DNA of 64,000 bases from DASUPK01 sp963728875 (GTDB lineage: Bacteria; Actinomycetota; Thermoleophilia; Solirubrobacterales; 70-9). The stretch spans positions 620,001 to 684,000 of the forward strand of contig CAVSLJ010000001.1 in NCBI GenBank assembly GCA_963728875.1, read 5' to 3'. Below, piece after piece: positions 60,641 through 64,000 of this stretch (the stretch's first letter is position 1; every line of letters begins with the position of its first letter). The notes under the pieces were generated by a model, which worked only from the letters and a program-made list of their open reading frames with translations, searched no databases and was not told where the DNA came from. The translations under genes and the position numbers were made by a program.

Positions 60641-61446
60641 ATGCCGCGCGTACACTCGCGCTTCGTGCCGTACGCACCAGGGGATAGGGGACGGAAGCCC
60701 GCTCTTGCGCTGGCGATTGCGCTCGTATTCGCGGCAGGGCAGGCAACCATCGGAGTCGCCCACGGCTCCACCACCGTCAACGTCAATCCCGCCGGCCCCA
60801 ACTCCGATCCCAACGAGTTCCCATTCGGCAGAGCCGATGTCTGGCCTCAGATGGGCTTCGTCTACAAGGACATTCCCGCCTTCGATCTGAAGACGGGGGA
60901 CACGATCGCCTTCGATCTTGGGGCGCAGAACAACGTCGACATCCAGCTTCAGATCAGCATGGCGCCCACGACCGCCAATGGCGGAGACGTCCCCGGCGCC
61001 TACACCACGGTTGTCAACAACACCCAGGTCCCGGTGAACCCGAGGGGCAACACCGTGATGGGGGACTACGAGCTTCAGTTCACGGCGCAGGCGCCGTTCA
61101 GCTTTCCCGGAGGCGGCTTGATCATCAGGTTCTCCAGCCCGGGTGGTGCCTTCGCGGCGGACCTTCAGGAGGACGCGACCCTCATCAACGACGCCGACGG
61201 CACCGACTCATCCGGCTTCTTCGTGAAGCGCTTCTACGGCGATGCCGACGGGCTCCCCCCGTACAGCAACCAAGACACGCAGGGCCTCGCGGGCTTTCGG
61301 CTCACTCTCCTGGACGTCCCGCCGGCGACGCCCTCCACGCCGAATGCACCGGGCGCGACGGCGGCCAAGAAGAAGTGCAGAAGAAGAAGAAGAAGCACAA
61401 GCGCTCCGCGGCCGTCGCCAAGAAGTGCAAGAAGAAGCGGCGCTAG
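60641..61446 (+). CDS. Secreted protein with Lys/Cys tail, frame-interrupted near 61380-61396
   Basis: An exported protein of about 268 residues. A hydrophobic signal segment (ALALAIALVFAAGQATIG) follows a short basic start; a GTG at 60665 is an alternative start. The beta-rich body contains FDLGAQNNVDIQLQISM and FPGGGLIIRFSSPGG. At the AAG run the frame slips by one base; corrected, the end reads KHKRSAAVAKKCKKKRR with TAG at 61444, a lysine-rich tail common on Thermoleophilia secreted proteins. In the uncorrected frame a short Arg-rich tail runs to 61492. Confidence 0.72.
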
Positions 61447-61467
61447 CAACCGCTTCCACCCGCAGAG

Positions 61468-61857
61468 CTACGGCAGCGGCCGGCCGGGGTAGTCGACCTG
61501 CTGGACGCTCCACTTGTTCCCGTCGGGATCGCTGAAGAAGACGAAACGGCCCCACGGCATGTCGGTCACGTCGCTGACCTCGACGCCCCGCTCCGCGAGC
61601 TCGTCATGGGCGGCGTGGGCGTCCTCGACGACGAGCTGCAGGCCGTCCAGGCTCCCGGGCTCCATCTCGTGGGCAGCGGTGGTGAAGGAGATGGAGCAAC
61701 CCGATCCCCGGGGCGTGAGCTGGACGAACCGGATCTCGTCGCTGAACTGGTGGTCGTGATCGTCGTTGAAGCCGACCTTGTTGACGTAGAAGTCCTTGGC
61801 CCGGTCGATGTCCGAGACCGGGATCTGAATCAGCTCGAGCTTCATGTCGATAGCCAT
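61468..61857 (-). CDS. VOC-superfamily (glyoxalase-like) protein
   Basis: A 129-residue protein with paired beta-alpha-beta-beta-beta modules: LELIQIPVSDIDRAKDFY at the start, a central FTTAAHEMEPGSLDGLQLVV (in parts), and FSDPDGNKWSVQQVD at the end. The first ligand position is Gln, not His, so classical glyoxalase I activity is unlikely; resistance or binding roles are possible. I chose the ATG at 61857 because AAGGAG lies six bases upstream. It is divergent from a MarR gene over two palindromes. Confidence 0.88.
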   Translation of the reverse strand: MAIDMKLELIQIPVSDIDRAKDFYVNKVGFNDDHDHQFSDEIRFVQLTPRGSGCSISFTTAAHEMEPGSLDGLQLVVEDAHAAHDELAERGVEVSDVTDMPWGRFVFFSDPDGNKWSVQQVDYPGRPLP

Positions 61858-61883
61858 CTGCATCTCCTTGTAGACTGAGTTAC

Positions 61884-61912
61884 TTAGTTGCTAAATATCT
61901 TAGTACCTAAGA
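61884..61912. promoter_or_regulatory. Paired palindromes, probable MarR operators
   Basis: TTAGTTGCTAA (61884-61894) and TCTTAGTACCTAAGA (61898-61912) are both perfect inverted repeats with three-base spacers, sharing CTTAG/CTAA half-sites, centres 16 bp apart. They fill the AT-rich gap between the divergent VOC and MarR genes. Confidence 0.7.
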
Positions 61913-61922
61913 GATTATCACA

Positions 61923-62393
61923 ATGGCCCGAAAGAGCAGGAAGAGCGAGCAGATCGGGGAGCTGATCCGAGAGTTCCGGGCCAGCGGCAACCTCGACGAC
62001 GCCTTCGACAACCTGGCGGCGCAGAGGCTCGGGGTGAGCGAGACCGACCTGCACTGCCTGAACATCATCGAGAACGCCGGTGGCGTGACGGCGGGGGAGC
62101 TGGCCGCCGAGTCCGGCCTGACGACGGGCGCGGTGACCGGGGTGATCGACCGCCTGGAGAAGAGGGGGTTCGCGCAGCGTGTGCCGGACCCCTCCGATCG
62201 CCGGCGCGTGAAGGTCGAGGTGACAAAGACCTTCTACGGCCGCGCCGAGAGGATCTGGGGCCCGGTCGCCGCGGACTGGGCCTCCGCCCTCGAGCGCTTC
62301 AGCGGCGAGCAGCTCGAGAGCTTCGATCGGATCCTGCGCACCACGAACGAGGTCACCCGCCGTCATCTGGACCGCTTGCGCGAAATGCGATGA
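61923..62393 (+). CDS. MarR-family transcriptional regulator
   Basis: A 156-residue regulator with a winged helix (GGVTAGELAAESGLTTGAVTGVIDRLEKRG, seen as TAGELAAESGL and GAVTGVIDRLEKRG) and the wing DPSDRRRVKVEVT. Terminal helices form the dimer. It probably represses itself and the divergent VOC gene through the paired palindromes. The PEP-mutase-family gene follows after 7 bases and may be in its operon. Confidence 0.92.
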   Translation: MARKSRKSEQIGELIREFRASGNLDDAFDNLAAQRLGVSETDLHCLNIIENAGGVTAGELAAESGLTTGAVTGVIDRLEKRGFAQRVPDPSDRRRVKVEVTKTFYGRAERIWGPVAADWASALERFSGEQLESFDRILRTTNEVTRRHLDRLREMR

Positions 62394-62400
62394 TCGTCGA

Positions 62401-63198
62401 GTGGCGACACAGCAGCAGAAGGGCGAGGCGTTCCGCGCTCTCCATCAGGGCGATCCCTTCGTAATCCCCAATCCGTGGGACGCGGGGACCGCCAAGGTCC
62501 TGGCGGGACTGGGCTTCAAGGCGCTCGCCACGACCAGCAGCGGCTTCGCCTTCACCCTCGGGCGCGCCGACGGGCGCGTGACTCTCGAGGGGAAGGCCGA
62601 GCACATCAAGGCGCTCGCCGAGGCGGCCGACCTACCGGTCTCCGCCGACCTCGAGAACGGCTACGGGCCGGCCCCTGAGGATGCCGCCCGCGCCATCTCC
62701 ACCGCGGGCGACGCCGGCGCCGTCGGCGGGTCGATAGAGGACTACGACCGTGACGAGAAGCGGCTCTACGATCAGTCTGAGGCGACGGAGCGCATCGCCG
62801 CCGCCGCCGAGGCCGCCCGGTCCCTCGACGCGCCCTTCGTGCTCACCGCCCGGGCGGAGAACCACCTGCGCGGCAACCCCGACCTCGACGACACGATCAC
62901 CCGGCTGCGGGCATACGCCGACGCGGGCGCAGAGGCGCTCTACGCGCCGGGGCTGGTCAGCGCCGAGGAGATCAGGACCGTCTGCGACGCGGTTCAGCAG
63001 CCCGTCAACGTCCTCGCCTTCAGCCGCCTCGGCTTGAACTTCGCCGAGATCGCCGAAGCCGGCGCCCAGCGGGTCAGCGTGGGCGGCGGACTCGCCTGGG
63101 CGGCGACTGACGCGCTGATCGAAGCCGCCGAGCGGATCATCGACGACGGCGACTTCTCCGGCACGTCGACGCCGGGCCGAGTCAAGGAGTGGCTCTAG
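62401..63198 (+). CDS. Isocitrate lyase/PEP mutase superfamily protein
   Basis: A 265-residue TIM-barrel enzyme starting at GTG. NPWDAGTAKVLAGLGFKALATTSSG is the N-terminal substrate region (seen as NPWDAG and ATTSSG), SADLENGYG holds the metal-binding Asp, and GGSIEDYD the following acidic strand. The KKCGH motif of isocitrate lyase is absent, so a C-C lyase or oxaloacetate-type activity on a 2-oxoacid is more likely. It follows marR closely. Confidence 0.9.
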   Translation: MATQQQKGEAFRALHQGDPFVIPNPWDAGTAKVLAGLGFKALATTSSGFAFTLGRADGRVTLEGKAEHIKALAEAADLPVSADLENGYGPAPEDAARAISTAGDAGAVGGSIEDYDRDEKRLYDQSEATERIAAAAEAARSLDAPFVLTARAENHLRGNPDLDDTITRLRAYADAGAEALYAPGLVSAEEIRTVCDAVQQPVNVLAFSRLGLNFAEIAEAGAQRVSVGGGLAWAATDALIEAAERIIDDGDFSGTSTPGRVKEWL

Positions 63199-63498
63199 TC
63201 AGCTCGCCTCTGCCGGCTCCGGATCGGGTCGGATGATCACCGTGTCGGCGACCTCGAGCACCTCGTCCGCCGGCATGTCCACGCGTTTGGCGTGGGCGCG
63301 CACCGCGTCGATGTCGGTCGCCTCATAGATGCAGACGGTGCCCAGGGTGCCGCCGTCCTCCTTGATCACGTAGCTGCGGATCCAGCGAATGTCGTCGGGG
63401 AAGTCGTCCTCGGCAACCTGCTTCGAGCGCTCGGCGGTCGCCTCGAGCTCTTCGGGTGATTGCCACGCCTTCTCCCGGCGGATCACATACATGTTCAT
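63199..63498 (-). CDS. DUF4242-family small protein
   Basis: A 99-residue ferredoxin-like-fold protein: MYVIRREKAW at the start, RWIRSYVIKEDGGTLGTVCIYEA (in parts IRSYVIKEDGG, VCIYEAT) in the middle, and HAKRVDMPADEV near the end. Some relatives are annotated as nickel-binding; function is unproven. AGGAGAAGGA precedes the ATG at 63498. The stop abuts the upstream convergent gene without overlap. Confidence 0.8.
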   Translation of the reverse strand: MNMYVIRREKAWQSPEELEATAERSKQVAEDDFPDDIRWIRSYVIKEDGGTLGTVCIYEATDIDAVRAHAKRVDMPADEVLEVADTVIIRPDPEPAEAS

Positions 63499-63578
63499 TT
63501 CCTTCTCCTCTCGTAGAACCGACTTTGCAGTCTTACGCGACAGTCAGCACCAAAGATGTACCAGGATGCGCCCGGCAG

Positions 63579-64000
63579 CTACTTCGCCGGCACGTCGGTC
63601 GGCATCTTCACCTGGCGGCTGATCAGCTTTGTGAAGGTGCGGTCCGGGAGCGTGCCCTTGAGGCGGGCGGCGATCTTGGCGTCCCTGCCGACCAGGTAGC
63701 GATGCTTCGGGTTATCGGTGCTGATCGCGGTGTGAATCACCTTCGCGACCTTGTCCGGCGAAATGCCGCGGCTTGCGGTCTCGGTCAGGACCTCATCCAT
63801 TCGCCGCAGCTGCTTGGAGTAGAGGCGCTTGGCGGCGGGTGTCAGCTTCGCCATCTGCTCATCGATGGTCTGGGCGCCCTTCTCCCAGATCGGCGTATCG
63901 ATGCTGCCGGGCTCGATCACGACGACGTCGATGGCCCACGGCGCCAGCTCCTGGCGGAGCGACTCGCCGAGCGCCTCGATCGCGAACTTCGAGGTGTTGT
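63579..64000 (-). CDS. Short-chain dehydrogenase/reductase (5' end outside window)
   Basis: The minus-strand frame runs off the right edge; the visible 140 residues are the C-terminal half. NTSKFAIEALGESLRQEL contains the catalytic lysine of the Y-x3-K pair (the Tyr lies at or just past the edge), followed by VVVIEPGSIDTPIW, the usual PG motif of classical SDRs. The C-terminal extension (about 60 residues, VGRDAKIAARLKGTLP) resembles SDRs acting on lipids or retinol-like substrates. Substrate is unknown. Confidence 0.85.
   Translation of the reverse strand, partial: NTSKFAIEALGESLRQELAPWAIDVVVIEPGSIDTPIWEKGAQTIDEQMAKLTPAAKRLYSKQLRRMDEVLTETASRGISPDKVAKVIHTAISTDNPKHRYLVGRDAKIAARLKGTLPDRTFTKLISRQVKMPTDVPAK

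Overview
The window is a high-GC, densely packed bacterial chromosome segment. Gene content points to an actinobacterium, most likely class Thermoleophilia (Solirubrobacterales or relatives). The pointers are a class II ribonucleotide reductase with NrdR, an archaeal-looking topoisomerase IA, two COG4315-type lipoproteins, lysine-rich tails on secreted proteins, and a sigma factor with a Gly/Ser tail beside a secreted-protein gene. This placement is inference from family knowledge; no rRNA is present to confirm it.

Layout. 1-5.3 kb: end of a cell-surface polysaccharide locus (glycosyltransferase, large membrane protein, UDP-sugar dehydrogenase, lipoprotein). 5.3-8.8 kb: two coupled unknown genes, a secreted trypsin-like protease, a small HNH-like gene beside tRNA-Thr(CGT), and a crotonase. 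8.7-15.7 kb: an almost complete type II fatty-acid synthesis operon on the minus strand, in transcription order fabD-fabH-fabG-acpP-fabF-carboxyltransferase-maoC-fabI, nearly every junction overlapping by 1-8 nt. 15.8-21.5 kb: two two-component systems flanking a secreted protein, a small ORF and a beheaded serine hydrolase. 21.5-26.7 kb: replication genes (holB, tmk, topA) around a tiny acidic protein with its own leader hairpin and terminator. 26.8-36.2 kb: hydrolase, sugar epimerase, siroheme-type dehydrogenase, methyltransferases, an ABC exporter, and an MFS pump divergent from an XRE regulator. 36.3-39.8 kb: nrdR-nrdJ behind a palindromic NrdR-like box. 39.8-49.9 kb: mixed metabolism, an active diguanylate cyclase, and an MFS-MerR unit. 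49.9-52.6 kb: a CsoR-controlled metal operon (permease-YHS, DUF4396, methyltransferase). 53-54.2 kb: a GGDEF/HD-GYP protein degenerate at both active sites. 55.4-58.8 kb: a lesion-rich region with a putatively membrane-tethered sigma factor and two degraded surface-protein genes. 58.9-64 kb: secreted proteins, UDP-xylose synthase, a MarR/VOC pair, a PEP-mutase-family enzyme and the end of an SDR.

Regulation is unusually legible. Five intergenic regions each carry a palindrome next to its likely cognate regulator: NrdR, XRE, MerR, CsoR and MarR. Two matching C6-N4-G6 palindromes sit exactly 53 bp upstream of fabD and of a histidine kinase gene. An ~80-bp structured repeat occurs in opposite orientation near 6.5 and 29.3 kb. 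Eight convergent gene pairs share one CTAG as both stop codons.

Caution: at least seven otherwise well-conserved genes are each interrupted by apparent 1-nt frame breaks, so assembly or sequencing error must be considered before calling pseudogenes. Apart from the shared hairpins and operators described, no stretch over 300 bases lacks a gene.
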